64,000 nt of DNA from Symsagittifera roscoffensis. Its lineage: Eukaryota; Xenacoelomorpha; Acoela; Convolutidae. The translations under genes were made by a program, and so were the position numbers. The notes under the pieces are model-generated. The model searched no databases and was not told the DNA's origin. It saw only the letters and a list, made by a program, of their open reading frames with translations. Of this stretch, positions 34,845 to 46,010 are shown one piece after another (the stretch's first letter is position 1; each line of letters opens with the position of its first letter). The stretch is taken from the NCBI RefSeq assembly GCF_963678635.1, contig NC_087070.1, positions 30,532,390 to 30,596,389 on the forward strand, given 5' to 3'.

Positions 34845-35354
34845 CCGACCATTTGAAAAATGTTGAGGAACTTTGTATTCGGGTGTTTTTAGTTTTTTAT
34901 TTTTTTCCGCGAAGTGTTGAGAAAAATGGTTTGAACATTTTGTGTTTATTTCAATGTCGAGCAAATAAAGCGAGCGAGAAGGCTTACAACAGCTCATTTA
35001 TGCTTAATTTAAGCCCTAAAAATAGGCAAGTCAAATTAGTTTTTGGAGTTTTTAAGCGCAATTTTAGATATGGGAACCAAAACTTTAAAAAAATCAAACA
35101 TTTTATGCAAAATTTGAAGAAAAAAAAAACTTTTTTCTTTTTGTTTTTTTAGTGAATTTTGTACCAAATTTAAGTTCAATTGGCCTTTAGTACTACGACC
35201 GTTGAATATGCTTAAATGATAATTTTTTTGTCAAATCTTTCTGATTTAACCACGCAGAAAAAACTACACGAATTTGAAAAATGTCTTAGTTGTATTTAAA
35301 GACTGTGGTCGGAACACTTTGTGCTACTTGCTCACTAACCGGCTACCCTTGTTT
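34845..35354 (+). mobile_element. Family I non-autonomous element
   Basis: It starts TCCGACCATTTGAAAAATG and ends GTCGGAACACTTTGTGCTA then a GCTCACTAACCGGCTACC tail. It has no coding capacity. A fragment of the ~155 bp satellite follows at about 35455-35560. Confidence 0.6.
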
Positions 35355-35716
35355 TTTTTATATTTTGACATGGATAGTTTGTTTTTCAGTTTTTTTTTGG
35401 TTTGTCTGTCTATCGATGTATAGTCCTTATTTAGCAACAAAACTCAACTTAGCAACTCCAAAGTGGGGTGTGGTCAGAGCTGTACTAGTTTGAATCTGGC
35501 TTCTCAATCTGACTGCTCGAATCTTTTACGTTTTTGCAACGATTTTTTGCTCTTTTTGGAAAAATTGTTTACGGTTTTTAATATGTAATATTAACCAAGA
35601 ATCTCATAAATTATATAATTGAATTGATTTTTTAATTTAATTTCTGTTCATTACTATAATACTCAGGGTAGACACCAAGTGGGCATTATTTTTTCCCTTT
35701 GTCTAATACCACCAAT

Positions 35717-36232
35717 TCAAGGATAACCGGTTACTGTGCAAATAGCACAGAATGCTCCGACCATAGTCTTAGAATATCCAAAAAAGGTTTTTCAAATTAG
35801 TATCGTCTTTTTTCTGCGTATGGTGATTAATGGATCTGACCGAAAAAATATAGTGCAGGCATATGCATCAGTCATAGTAAAATCGGCAAATTTGGCAACA
35901 GTTTTTGCTGAAAAACAAAAAAAAACAGAAACTTCCAAAGTTTCCCTGAAAAAAATCCAAAAATTAATATTACTCGAATAAAACTAAGTTTTTGCGGCTT
36001 AAATTAAGCATAAATAAGCAATTGGAAGCCTGCTCGAATGCCTTTATTCGCTGGAATTAGACAAAAAATCAACTCTGTTTTTCAAAATTTTTAAAGGGAT
36101 TTAATATGATAACTTTCGACCCATTCCGATTATTATTTCTGGTGCCTGATACTGCATGGAAAACAAGAAGAAAAAAAAATTAAAATACGTCCGAATACAA
36201 AGTTGGTCCCCATTATCAAAGGTCGGAACAAT
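35717..36232 (-). mobile_element. Family I non-autonomous element, reverse
   Basis: In reverse it starts TTGTTCCGACC (36231 downward) and ends GGTCGGAGCATTCTGTGCTA then TTTGCACAGTAACCGGTTAT. Both ends are present, which defines the family's terminal inverted repeats as TTGTTCCGACC/GGTCGGAACA-like. Confidence 0.65.
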
Positions 36233-38247
36233 AAATTAATTGATGTAAAGTTATTAAATTGATACAGAGTGCAACCTATGCTATAACTCCAGTCGTTTTA
36301 ATAATTATGATGACGAGAATTAAATGGTTTCTTATTTGTTTTGTTTTTGTGGTAATGTTGTAGTTTGATCTAGTTTGTGATATGGCCTAACAAGAAATAG
36401 ATTGTCTTTATAAGCGATAGTGAGTTTTTTTTCAAATTTGATGCCTGTTGGAAATTAAGGGTTATTAAAGCAACTATTCGTTTAACACTTAGGTTAAAGT
36501 AAGGAAAATGTAGTTGTGTACTATCGATGTTTCTGAATTTTTCTGAATCAAAATCTGAATATCTGAAACTCAGTGGTTGTAAAGATACGAATTTTAAAAT
36601 TTTTTCTTTGAAATTTCCAGATTTTTTTTCGGTCTTCGCATTTTGTTGTCTTGTGTAGGCTTTTCATTAATTTATTTTAGAAAAAAAATCAAGTGGTACA
36701 GTGACATTAAATTATGTCAATACGGTTTGGCTTTTGAGAATAGTTTATCTCATGAAAAATTTCTGTTTTTTTGGTAGCCTCAATTTATAGCTTAAGTTTT
36801 AAGTTATCTAAATTCCTCGCTAATTTATATTAAGAGACGTCTCCCTTGAGTTAGCTTCATGTTAGCAGAACATATGCATAAAAAGGGCTCTGAAATTCAA
36901 ATAAAGTTTATAACTACCAAACACTAAGGGTTCGAGTTATTTCGGCATTAACTTTTTTTTGTTTTATACTGCGTATGACTGTGTATCTTTTCATAATTAT
37001 ATCAAAAACGTGACATCCACGCTTTAAAATTTTTGAAATAATGTACTGAAGTTTTAATTCAATTTTTGCATATTTCTGTTAAAAGAAAATCCTTATGTAC
37101 TTTCTGGATAGTTTTTTTTGCGAAGTATATGCCTGTACAAGCTTAATAGATTTTGATATAAACAGTTTTTCCTTGATTTCTTGGTCAACCTTTTGGTCGG
37201 TCATTTTAATATGAGACACTTGATCCCTGCAGTGGGAAATTACGATTTTTTTTCTGTTAGATTTTCATAAGGATGCCTCTTAAACCTGTAATTGTGTGGA
37301 TAAAAATCTTTTGTAAAGCTGAAAATACTCTAAGCACTTGCAACCATATATCGTCTTGCATTCAGTTTGCAGCTTTTTTATGGGTTTGCTGAGGATACAA
37401 ACTGTTATGCTGAGGCTACCAACTAGATTTTTTTCTTTTATGAAGATATACGTCGTCATTTTTGAGAAGCAGCTTTATTTAGGCTTTCAGTAAATAGACT
37501 ATGTTATGATTTTTATACATAAATCAATCTAATGATGATTAATCAACTTTTAGTAAAAGCATAATTTTAGTCCCTCCGCTTTCTCTTCCCCAATTCGTTT
37601 CGACCATTGAAAATAGGGCGTGTTTTTGTTTTTTTTCTTTTGTTTTCCACGCAAAATGAGGTGCCACAAATAATCATTGGAATGTGTCGAGTGATATATC
37701 ATATTTTAGTCGTGATTCGAATAACATTTGAAAATTTTCAAAAAATCGTTCCAGTGTCAAGAAAAACTCATTTAAGAATTAGTCTAATATCGAGCGAGTA
37801 ATGCGATCGAGTAACATTCGTTATAAAAAAATGATAGAAATTGGTCAATCAAGCTTAAAAAATTTGATTTTTTTTTTCTAAAAGAAAAACTAGTTATAAG
37901 CTCTTCCTTGGTTCAAAAAGTTTTAAAAAATTTCAAACATTTTTTAAACGATTTTTTTGAAAGGTTTTCATGATTTGGTTTGTTTTCATTTTTTGAAGAT
38001 AACTGTTGTCAACTTTGTCGAATTTACTTCTTTTATAGGCATTTGTATCGTTCTCTCATCACAGCAACCACCAAAAAACGACACTAAATTGAAGAAAAAA
38101 TAGAAGAAACATACCTTATAAAAACGACTAGTTATTCCATGAAACTTAAGGTCAAGAAAAAGAACCCACAGCGATGTACATTATTGAGAAAAGCCCAGGG
38201 CATGAAAGGCTTCTCTGAGAAGAGTTCTGACATAAATTATCTTCTAG
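36233..38247. other. GCC2 intron 8, right part
   Basis: A family I copy without its 3' tail starts near 37598 (CGACCATTGAAAAT). Otherwise AT-rich with no recognised feature. Confidence 0.5.
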
Positions 38248-38475
38248 GAAATGTTGGAAAAGCTCAAGCAATCTAGAGTTGAAAAAGGCACTTTGGAGGA
38301 AACAGTTCAAAGCCTAGCCAAACGAATGGAAGAGTCCAAAATGGAACATGACTCACAGTATTTAAAGCTCAATGCTAAGATTGAAGAGCTGGAGATGGTG
38401 AAAGTGAACTTGGAAAGTCAATTAAGTGCAATCAAAACAGAATGCGAGGAGCTGAATGCGGAAAAAGACAAACAG
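38248..38475 (+). CDS. GCC2: GCC2 exon 9
   Basis: It encodes 76 codons from EMLEKLKQSRVEKGTLEETV to ECEELNAEKDKQ, a strong coiled coil. The acceptor is TTCTAG|GAA and the donor CAG|GTTCGA. The donor deviates from the usual consensus at position +3/+4 but gives the right phase (0). Confidence 0.88.
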
Positions 38476-38826
38476 GTTCGAGAACTTTGAATATCAGTTA
38501 GCGGGTTTGAAAGTCAGTATTGCGATAAAATGGCGATAAAATGGCAGCTCTTGCTTACTCCATGGAACTATTTAAATCTATTGGAAACCTCGTCAATTTT
38601 TTTGGCAGCTATAGTCAAATTTTTCGAGTAGACGTCATCTTGTTCCAAAATAGCAATTTAGTATTTTAAGATTCAAAAAATGCAATTTAGGTTGATATAT
38701 TAAAATTCAAAACTCTTTCGAGCTAAATCGTCTGAATTGACCGCAATTTATGTTGTTTGGATGAATCAACCAGCTATTTTGGCCAATCACAAGTCGTGCC
38801 TAAAATATGAGTGATGAAATTAACAG

Positions 38827-38971
38827 AGCAAGGCTGATCAGAGTGCTATGTTGGACCTGGAGATGGCGGACATGCGGAGGAGTTTGCAGATGATTCAGGA
38901 GAGGCTCACATCTTCAGAGGCTGAGAGGGAGGCTATGAGTAAACAGCTCACAACTGCAGTATCGGAAAAAG
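38827..38971 (+). CDS. GCC2: GCC2 exon 10
   Basis: It encodes SKADQSAMLDLEMADMRRSL and continues to LTTAVSEK, a coiled coil. The acceptor AACAG|AGC has a weak pyrimidine tract. The donor is AAAG|GTAGAA (phase 1), which matches the next exon. Confidence 0.85.
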
Positions 38972-40386
38972 GTAGAAGAAGAAACGTTTCTTTTTGATCC
39001 TGTGAACTTTTTTTCAATCGCCTGAAACTCTTAGTTTTTACCGGTTACCTTGTTCAATTTCATTTGTGACTTCTCAGGTGATTTTTCTCGGCTACTTCCA
39101 GTGGGTAGAGCCGAACGCTAATTAAAAGGTGAACAAGAGATGAACGTTACCTTCTAAAATCTCATTGGAAGTATTAGTTTTTGTTGAACGCGGCCAATAA
39201 TAAGTAAAACAAAACTTTTTCGATGCTTTTTTTTTAATTTAAGTTTGCTATACAAGGCGTCTTAGCATAATTAAAGGTTAAATTTTAAAAAGCTATTTTT
39301 AATAATCTTTTTGAAAAAATTTAAGCCAGTCGAAGTGTAGACGAACCAAAAACGAGCACAGTATGTAAACATACGAAATTGCGTGACTTTTGTTTGAATT
39401 GCATCCGGCGACCTTAAACCCAGAAATATCTCCAATTCCGATTTTTTCTTTCAAATCGAGCGTTTTCGAAAGCTGGCTGAATTGTCTGTATACTTTTGGC
39501 TGAATTGTCTGAATTTCAAATTGGCTGAATTGTCTTTGGCCGACTTGTCTGTGCGCCGTGGATGCTATCTAGGCGGTACATATTAGTACCTTACAATGTG
39601 AATGTTTTTCCCAAAAATTTTCGGTGATCAGTTATTTTAATGTGTCGGCTTCAATTTTAATTCTGTCTGCTCATTCCGCCTATCGTTTTTTTTTTTAATT
39701 TCCGATGTATGATTTGAGATGAAATGGACTCTGGTAAAAAAAATTTCAAAAACTCAAACTCACGAACCATCTGTTATTCATGTACATATTTTTCAGTATA
39801 GTTTTTGATGTTCCAGTCTCCCAACAAATTTTTTTCATGACGATTTCTTTGTGATTGGAACGACATTAAAAGTTTTTCAAAAAACTGGCCAAGTGTCGAG
39901 AAAAACTGGTTTGCAGTTTTTGAGTTTTTGTCTAATTTTGAGTGAGTTAAAGCAATCAAGTAGCTCATTTAAGCTAAGAAAACTTCCTTTTTCTAGAAGG
40001 AAAACTAGTTTTGGAAGCTTAATCTAGCGCTTCCTTGTATTAAAAGTATTCAAAAACGTTTTCTTTCGTTTTTTTGCTGTTTGTTATTCACTTTTTGAGG
40101 ACAGCTATTGTCAATTATGCCTAACTCTGCAAATTGTTTATACTTTTTTATCACACTACGCACAAAAGCGGCACTTGTGTGAAAAAAATGAAGAAAAAAA
40201 ACATTTTTGTTGTTTTTTTTATGAATGTGGTCGAAACACTCTGTGCTACTTGCACAGCAACCGGCTATCCTTGTTTCAATTTTAAAACTCTTTATTTTAC
40301 ATAATCAAAAATGCGCATCACTGGTGGCCGATAATTACTAATTACTTCGTTAAAATTATATGTATCACCAAATTGTTTGTGTGCAG
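38972..40386. other. GCC2 intron 10 with a family I copy
   Basis: A family I element ends at about 40230-40280 with CTGTGCTACTTGCACAGCAA followed by CCGGCTATCCTTGTT. Its start is degraded. Nothing coding. Confidence 0.5.
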
Positions 40387-40487
40387 AGACAGTGGCGAAA
40401 GAGAAAAAAGAAGTGGAGGACAAGAGTGGTAAGATGAAACAACTTCTGCTCAAACAGAAGAAGGAACTGGAAGAGCTGCGAAAACAC
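40387..40487 (+). CDS. GCC2: GCC2 exon 11
   Basis: It enters in phase 1 at GTGCAG|AG and leaves in phase 0 at CAC|GTAAGT. It encodes ETVAKEKKEVEDKSGKMKQL and then LLKQKKELEELRKH. The KMKQLLLKQKKEL core matches the vertebrate GCC2 segment reading KIKQLLVKTKKEL. Confidence 0.9.
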
Positions 40488-41296
40488 GTAAGTGGGCTTA
40501 AATAATGCAGTCGGCACCCATTCAAATATTCCCTTCTCCGAACTGACTTTTTCCGAACTGTACAAAGATGGGAAAATACTGTCGATTCAACGCTGGTATC
40601 CCATAGTGACCGCAGTTACACCGGAGGGCCCTTATTGAATATTATTCTTTCAACTACCATATTTTATTTAGTGAAAGAGGGCATATGGTACTTACTAATG
40701 GAAAAACTATGCAATCAAGTCCGAGGAAAGCGACGTTCGTTGATTTTGATGAGCGTACGATTACAATACAGTCCTTTATGGGTCTCTAAAAGCCGATTTT
40801 TTGAACGAGCTAATTAGTTTCTGCATTAAGCGACTTGCATTCGAGTACATGGAGATGATCATTTGTTCAGTTTGAGCTCGTTAGTTTGTTTCAAAAACAA
40901 TTTGTGATGTGCAGATGGGCCAGTGATCGAACCGGTAAATTACGCCTTTAAGCGAAGATGTTCAGGGCTCGACTCGCGACATATGCTCAACTTTTGAACT
41001 GATACAGCTTTTTGAATGGCCATTTTGCTGTTTTTTTTTCTCGCTTGGTCGTTTTGTGGAAAAACGAGGCGTAGCCATTTTTTGCCGCAATTAACTTTCA
41101 AAAGCAATCAGTATTCTGTATTGAGCTCTAAAGGTCAACCCGTCTAACATATTTTTGATTTCAAAAGCACGAATTCGACTTCATTTCTGAACTTAGCGTG
41201 AACTAGAGTACACGAAAGACAAAACAAAGCTTGGTTTCTTTTGAAATAGAGGTTGCTACAAAATATGAAGCACTATGTTCAGTGTTCTGATTTCAG
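40488..41296. other. GCC2 intron 11, with a possible tRNA-like relic
   Basis: Around 40915-40985 there is a B-box-like GGCTCGACTC and plausible tRNA-like flanks. Too degraded to call. Confidence 0.3.
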
Positions 41297-41374
41297 GAAA
41301 GTGAACTGAAATCAAATCTGGCTGATTTGGAAACAAAACTTGCCGAAGCTGATGCAGAAACTGACAAGCTTAAG
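41297..41374 (+). CDS. GCC2: GCC2 exon 12
   Basis: It encodes 26 codons, ESELKSNLADLETKLAEADA then ETDKLK. The acceptor is TTTCAG|GAA and the donor AAG|GTAAGT, phase 0. It precedes an 18 kb intron. Confidence 0.88.
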
Positions 41375-41844
41375 GTAAGTCTTTGTCCTTGGTTTAGATT
41401 AGGATGTTATTGCAATAGCGTATTTAGGTTGGGTCCTTTTTTGTACTAATTTGAGACATCCATTTTTGGTTGACAGACCCTAAAATTAAATAATTTAATA
41501 AATCATTTGAGTGGGAATTTTGGTCTAAATTTTCCAAAAAGGCTTTAAAAACGCCTTTTTGGTATGTTTTTTTTTTTTCAAATTGTTGTCTGCAGCGCAA
41601 AAAATTTGGACAAAACAGGTTCTTTTTAGTGCTCTGGGAGAGCTCGGAAAATCAATTTAATCAATAAAAAAAGAAAGTGGACAAAAGTTTTGAAAAAGTT
41701 TCCTCTGCGTTGATAGTTATTTTAGCTCACGTTTATGAATAAAGGTGATTTTTACTGCAGCTTCTCTTTAGAGTGAATTTTTTCTCCTATTCAGGTCGCG
41801 CGGTTATCTTGTTTCTATTTAATGTGTTCAGTTTTTGGTGTTTT

Positions 41845-42090
41845 TTTTTTGCTATAGTCACGATCTGTAGCATTGGAAATTTCACAAGATCTGTTCTCTG
41901 CTTTATTTGTGGCTAGTGTTTGATATTGAATAAGCGTCCTTGATTGAGTGGTTAGTGTGTGAGATTCATTATCTCTAGGTCGCAGATGGAATCCGAGACG
42001 TAGCCAATTTTCACTAATTCGAGGCGTATTTCTAATTTTTCTAATTGCACTTTATAGAGCTGCTTTTTGTCGCGTTTTTCAGGTTTAGCT
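41845..42090 (+). mobile_element. tRNA-derived SINE-like element, copy 1
   Basis: Order of blocks: TTTTGCTATAGTCACGATCT, TCTGTTCTCTGCTT, GACTAGTG-like, then an A-box-like TGATTGAGTGG (41941-41951), a CTAGGTCGCAG...AATCCGAGACGTAGCC head, and GCACTTTATAGAGCTGCTTT. The same order is found at 43.0 and 44.0 kb. The B-box is eroded here. Confidence 0.65.
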
Positions 42091-43029
42091 TAATGTTCGA
42101 GAGATATTCTAGGTAGCAGCCGATTAGAAACTTATGAGAGATCTTTTCATCAGGCTTTTTGACCGGAAGGATTTCGTTTCGTCGTGTAGATATGTGACTC
42201 ATTCTTAAGCAATCTGGAGTTGTGTTTTGTGTGTGGTCTGTTTTTCTTGCAGAAGTTTCTAATTGGTTGAGCTGTGAGTGGGCTTTTAAAGGGGAGCTGC
42301 CTAGTTCATGATATTCTTTCCAAATGTCCTGTATGTTAGTTACAATATGCCTTTGCCTCAGGGATAAGTTTAAATCATAATAATAATAATTATATTACTC
42401 ATTATAAACTTGGCAATTGTGTTCCGTGTCATTTTTCCTCATAAATGATTTTGTACGAAAGTTAATCTAATATTTAAATTTAACTGCGAAAGAATGAGAT
42501 AACTTTCTAATTGCGTTTTCTAAAATTTAATATCTTTAACCTTAGCGATAAGCAAGGGTATTGCCACCGGTTATTAAACTTCTCCCCTGAAGAAAGAACT
42601 TAGTTTACAGAATGGATGAATTGGTAATCAATATATCAACATAAACTGCTGAAATAGATTAGTGTAGTGGTTGCGTGTGAAATACCTGACTAGGGTGCAT
42701 ATTAAGAGTCATTGTACGTTTTTTTTGTGTACCAAACGATCGGAATAGTAAAATATATATTTTTGGCTTACATAAAAAACTTTGCTTAGCTCATTTTTAG
42801 ACTTTCGGTTTTATAGCGACATTCTTTGTCGCTTTGGAAATTTTTGGTTTTGCTGTTGAGTTCAGTTAAAGCACGCTCCGAAAATGCCTTTTTTAAGCGC
42901 AGCTCAATTTACACTCTCCACGAGCAGAAGATGAGAAGTGAGAAAACTACAGATCTTTCCTTCTCAAATATTTATTTACACTTGCTAACCTAACTCGCAA
43001 ATAAACGTGTTCATTACAAGTGATCACTA

Positions 43030-43303
43030 TTTTGGTGGAACTTTTGCTATAATCACAATCTGTGGCAGTGGCTTTTTTATAGCATCTATTTTCTGCTTTT
43101 TTGGACTAGTGTTTCTGATTTATTAAGCGTCCATGGCTGAGTGGTTAGTGCGTGAGACTCATCTCTAGGTGGCAGAACGAATCCGAGACGTAGCCGAATT
43201 TCTTTTTACTAATACGAGGCTAATTTTTCTTATTGCACTTTAAAGAGCTGCTTTTCTGTCGCAATAGTGTTTGCGAAGCGAAGTTTCGCCTCTGTGTTAA
43301 CAT
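43030..43303 (+). mobile_element. tRNA-derived SINE-like element, copy 2
   Basis: The A-box TGGCTGAGTGG (43134-43144) matches the Pol III consensus. AACGAATCCGAGACGTAGCC follows. It ends with GCGAAGCGAAGTTTCGCCTC, a short hairpin. Flanking blocks match copies 1 and 3. Confidence 0.7.
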
Positions 43304-43620
43304 TTAATTTCAATCGAGCAAATTAACAATAAAAAATAAGACTTTGGGCCGATTTTTGCGTTGTGCTTTCTGAAACTAGCTTTCTGCTCAAGCTTCGTTT
43401 TAGAGTACGAAGAATTAAATGGCGCAATCAATGAAAAACACGGATAGTATCGAAAATTGAGTCGTTTACGTTCTAATCTTCAAAACACAGTGTTTATACT
43501 CCATTCTTTACACAAGCCGAGCGAACTGTTTTACTGGGAGGCCACTTTTTTCGGTGCTGAATTTTGAGTTTAAGCGTTAGAATGTATTCGCGGTGTGCTT
43601 TTTAGCTGTTGTTATTTTTA

Positions 43621-43705
43621 AAGTAATAGGGAACGTGGTCGAGTGGGTTAAGCACAGGTCTCTTAATCCGGGGGCCGTGGGTTTGAATCCCTCTTCCGAT
43701 CACGG
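43621..43705 (+). mobile_element. Second tRNA-like sequence (Lys/Leu-like head)
   Basis: The A-box TGGTCGAGTGG (43636-43646) and B-box GGTTTGAATCC (43680-43690) both fit well, and a CTCTTAATC anticodon-like loop lies between. The acceptor stem does not pair, so this is a tRNA-derived relic and not a working tRNA gene. It is different from the SINE-like family on either side. Confidence 0.55.
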
Positions 43706-44019
43706 TGGGAGGTGTCTCGATACCGATTATCAATACCGGTTATCTGGGAATGGCTACGGAAAATGAATATCCTCTCCTTGCTTCCTTAGGAAGGCTAATG
43801 AGAGAAAATCAAAGCCAATTTTCAACAACCTACGCAGTCCGTTAAAGCGTAATGATCATTAGAATTGATTTGCAAGGTTTGAGATGCAGCATGCTGCTCA
43901 TTTCTTACTAGCATTGTTAGGTTGAATACTTAAGCGATCAGCTTAGTTCAGCATTTCGAACCTTCTTTTTTCTAGCCTAACTCGCAAATAAAACTTCATT
44001 AAAATTGGAAAGTTATTCA

Positions 44020-44305
44020 CTTATTTGGTGGCCTTTTTGCTATAAAAACGATCTATAGCATTAGAAATTTCATAGCATCTGTTCTCTGCTTCATTTTTGA
44101 CTAGTGTTTGATGCCTTTGAGCGTCAGTGGCTGCGTGGTTAGTGTACGAGATTCTTAATCTCTAGGTCTCAGTTTCGAATCTCAGACGTAGCCGATTTTA
44201 AAAAAAAATTAAATCGAGGCTTATTTCATATTGCACTTGGTAAAGCTGCTTTTTGTCGTGTTAACGCTAGTGTTTCCGAAGCAAAGCTTCGCCTCTTTAA
44301 ATATT
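44020..44305 (+). mobile_element. tRNA-derived SINE-like element, copy 3
   Basis: TGGCTGCGTGG (44128-44138) and GTTTCGAATCTC (44172-44183) are the A- and B-box positions. The same preceding and following blocks as copies 1 and 2 are present, ending CGAAGCAAAGCTTCGCCTCT. Confidence 0.68.
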
Positions 44306-44519
44306 TTAATAGCTTTCTCTATTTTCAATGAAAAATGGACAAAGGTAGACAAAGTTTTTTAATATGTCTTAAAAACTTGAAAACTCGCGGTTAAAAACCA
44401 GATTCCCGGTTCGATGTAAGAATAGTTATTAGTTTTTTTTGGAACAAACTACGCGTTAAGTTAGTTTCTAAGAGCTTATGAACGTAGTTAGTTTTTAAAA
44501 TTTTTATCCTATTTTCCTT

Positions 44520-44870
44520 ATTGAGAGTAATGAATGTAGTGAGTACTCTTATGTAAGTCGTGATGATTTTTTTTTGATTTTTGCTACCTGATTTTAGATT
44601 TTTTTGTATGCTCAGTTCATTTGTGAAAAGAGGGCAAACTCAACTATTGAACAGCAAAAGAAAGTTCGAAAGTGGAATAAATTTGAAATTTTCCCAGCGG
44701 AATAAATACTTTACTTTTTGATCCAGTTTTCTCAAATGCAGTTAATTTTTTATCAACGATGTGTCAATCATAAATTGTTTTTGAAATTCAAAGAGCCGTA
44801 AGGCCATCTACTTTTACTTCGAAATTGCAATTTTTTTCAAAAAACGGGTAATTTTTTTGTGCTTCACAAC
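44520..44870 (+). repeat. Dispersed repeat R1
   Basis: It begins AGAGTAATGAATGTAGTGAG and continues with GTCGTGATGATTTTT, TTTCCCAGCGGAATAAA, GATCCAGTTTTCTCAAAT and TCAAAGAGCCGTAAGGCCAT. Other copies: about 148-480, 10440-10740, 30560-30680, 45560-46010, 49290-49600, 62896-63250. Confidence 0.75.
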
Positions 44871-44882
44871 TCTCTGGTGGCT

Positions 44883-45452
44883 ATGTACATTTATTTATGT
44901 CTTGTTTTTCTTAAAAATTGTTTACGTTCAAATTTTCTGGTTTTAGTGGTGTTGTCCATTTGTTTTCAACATAGTTTCAAACTCTTTACTTTCCAATTTA
45001 ATCCGAACATTTATCTATGTCTCAAACTCTTTACTTTAAGTAAAGAGTTTCAAACTCTTTACTTTCCATTATTTGTCCGAACATTTATCTATGAACAGCT
45101 ATGTACATTTATTTATGTCTTGTTTTTCTTAAAAATTGTTTACGTTCAAATTTTCTGGTTTTAGTGGTGTTGTCCATTTGTTTTCAACATAGTTTCAAAC
45201 TCTTTACTTTCCAATTTAATCCGAACATTTATCTATGTCTCAAACTCTTTACTTTAAGTAAAGAGTTTCAAACTCTTTACTTTCCATTATTTGTCCGAAC
45301 ATTTATCTATGAACAGCTATGTACATTTATTTATGTCTTGTTTTTCTTAAAAATTGTTTACGTTCAAATTTTCTGGTTTTAGTGGTGTTGTCCATTTGTT
45401 TTCAACATAGTTTCAAACTCTTTACTTTCCAATTTAATCCGAACATTTATCT
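44883..45452. repeat. 218-bp tandem repeat, 2.6 copies, with a 27-bp palindrome
   Basis: Copies start at 44883, 45101 and 45319 and look identical. Each full unit contains 13-bp perfect arms around a single T (AAACTCTTTACTT / AAGTAAAGAGTTT, 45024-45050 and 45242-45268). The unit carries no stop in one frame and gives a repeated 93-101-residue open frame, which is not considered a gene. Confidence 0.93.
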
Positions 45453-45559
45453 GAAACATTCCAAATGCTAAGTGCCAGGAAACTTACGCTCTCAAAAAAC
45501 AAAATACAAATGGAGCAAAAAAACATGATTGATTTTTAGTTTCAAAAGAGGATTTAATT

Positions 45560-46010
45560 TTTAAGATTAAAGAACAGTGAAGTCTCTAATATAGGTCTTG
45601 CTGATTTTTTTGTTTTTTTTTTCAGGAAAAAGTCTTGAAATATTGATGCACTTAGGTATAATGCTTTTTTTGAGTTCAATTGAAATTCATCTGCTGAAAG
45701 TGACGTAAATAGCTCTCTCCAAATACGAACATGGAAATGTCGCAAAAAAACGTGAACGATTTCTAGTTTCGAAGGTGGAATTTATTTTTCAGATTTCCCA
45801 GCGGAAGAAAAACTACATATTGATCCAGTTTTCTCAAGTTGGGTTCATATTATGAAAAAGTGCCAATCAGAAATTGTTCCAGAAATTCACATAGCTTAAA
45901 GGGCATCTATTTCTTTCTTTGACTTTCTTGGAAAAATCTCAACTTCCGAATTTCAGTGTTTTTTATGTGTCCTTGCGTTCATTACTCTTTTCCAGTCTTC
46001 GATTGGCTGT
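45560..46010 (+). repeat. Dispersed repeat R1
   Basis: It carries TATAGGTCTTGCTGATTTTT, TTTCCCAGCGGAAGAAAA, TTGATCCAGTTTTCTCAA and the 3' phrase CTTGCGTTCATTACTCTTTT followed by CCAGTCTTCGATTGGCT. Confidence 0.72.

Noticed and set aside
43621-43705. Functional tRNA gene
   Set aside because: A- and B-boxes are good but the acceptor stem does not pair and no terminator follows at the right place. Called a tRNA-derived relic.
44859-45382. Two ~95-100-residue open frames with identical sequence
   Set aside because: They are produced by the 218-bp tandem repeat; no splice sites, domain or codon bias support them.
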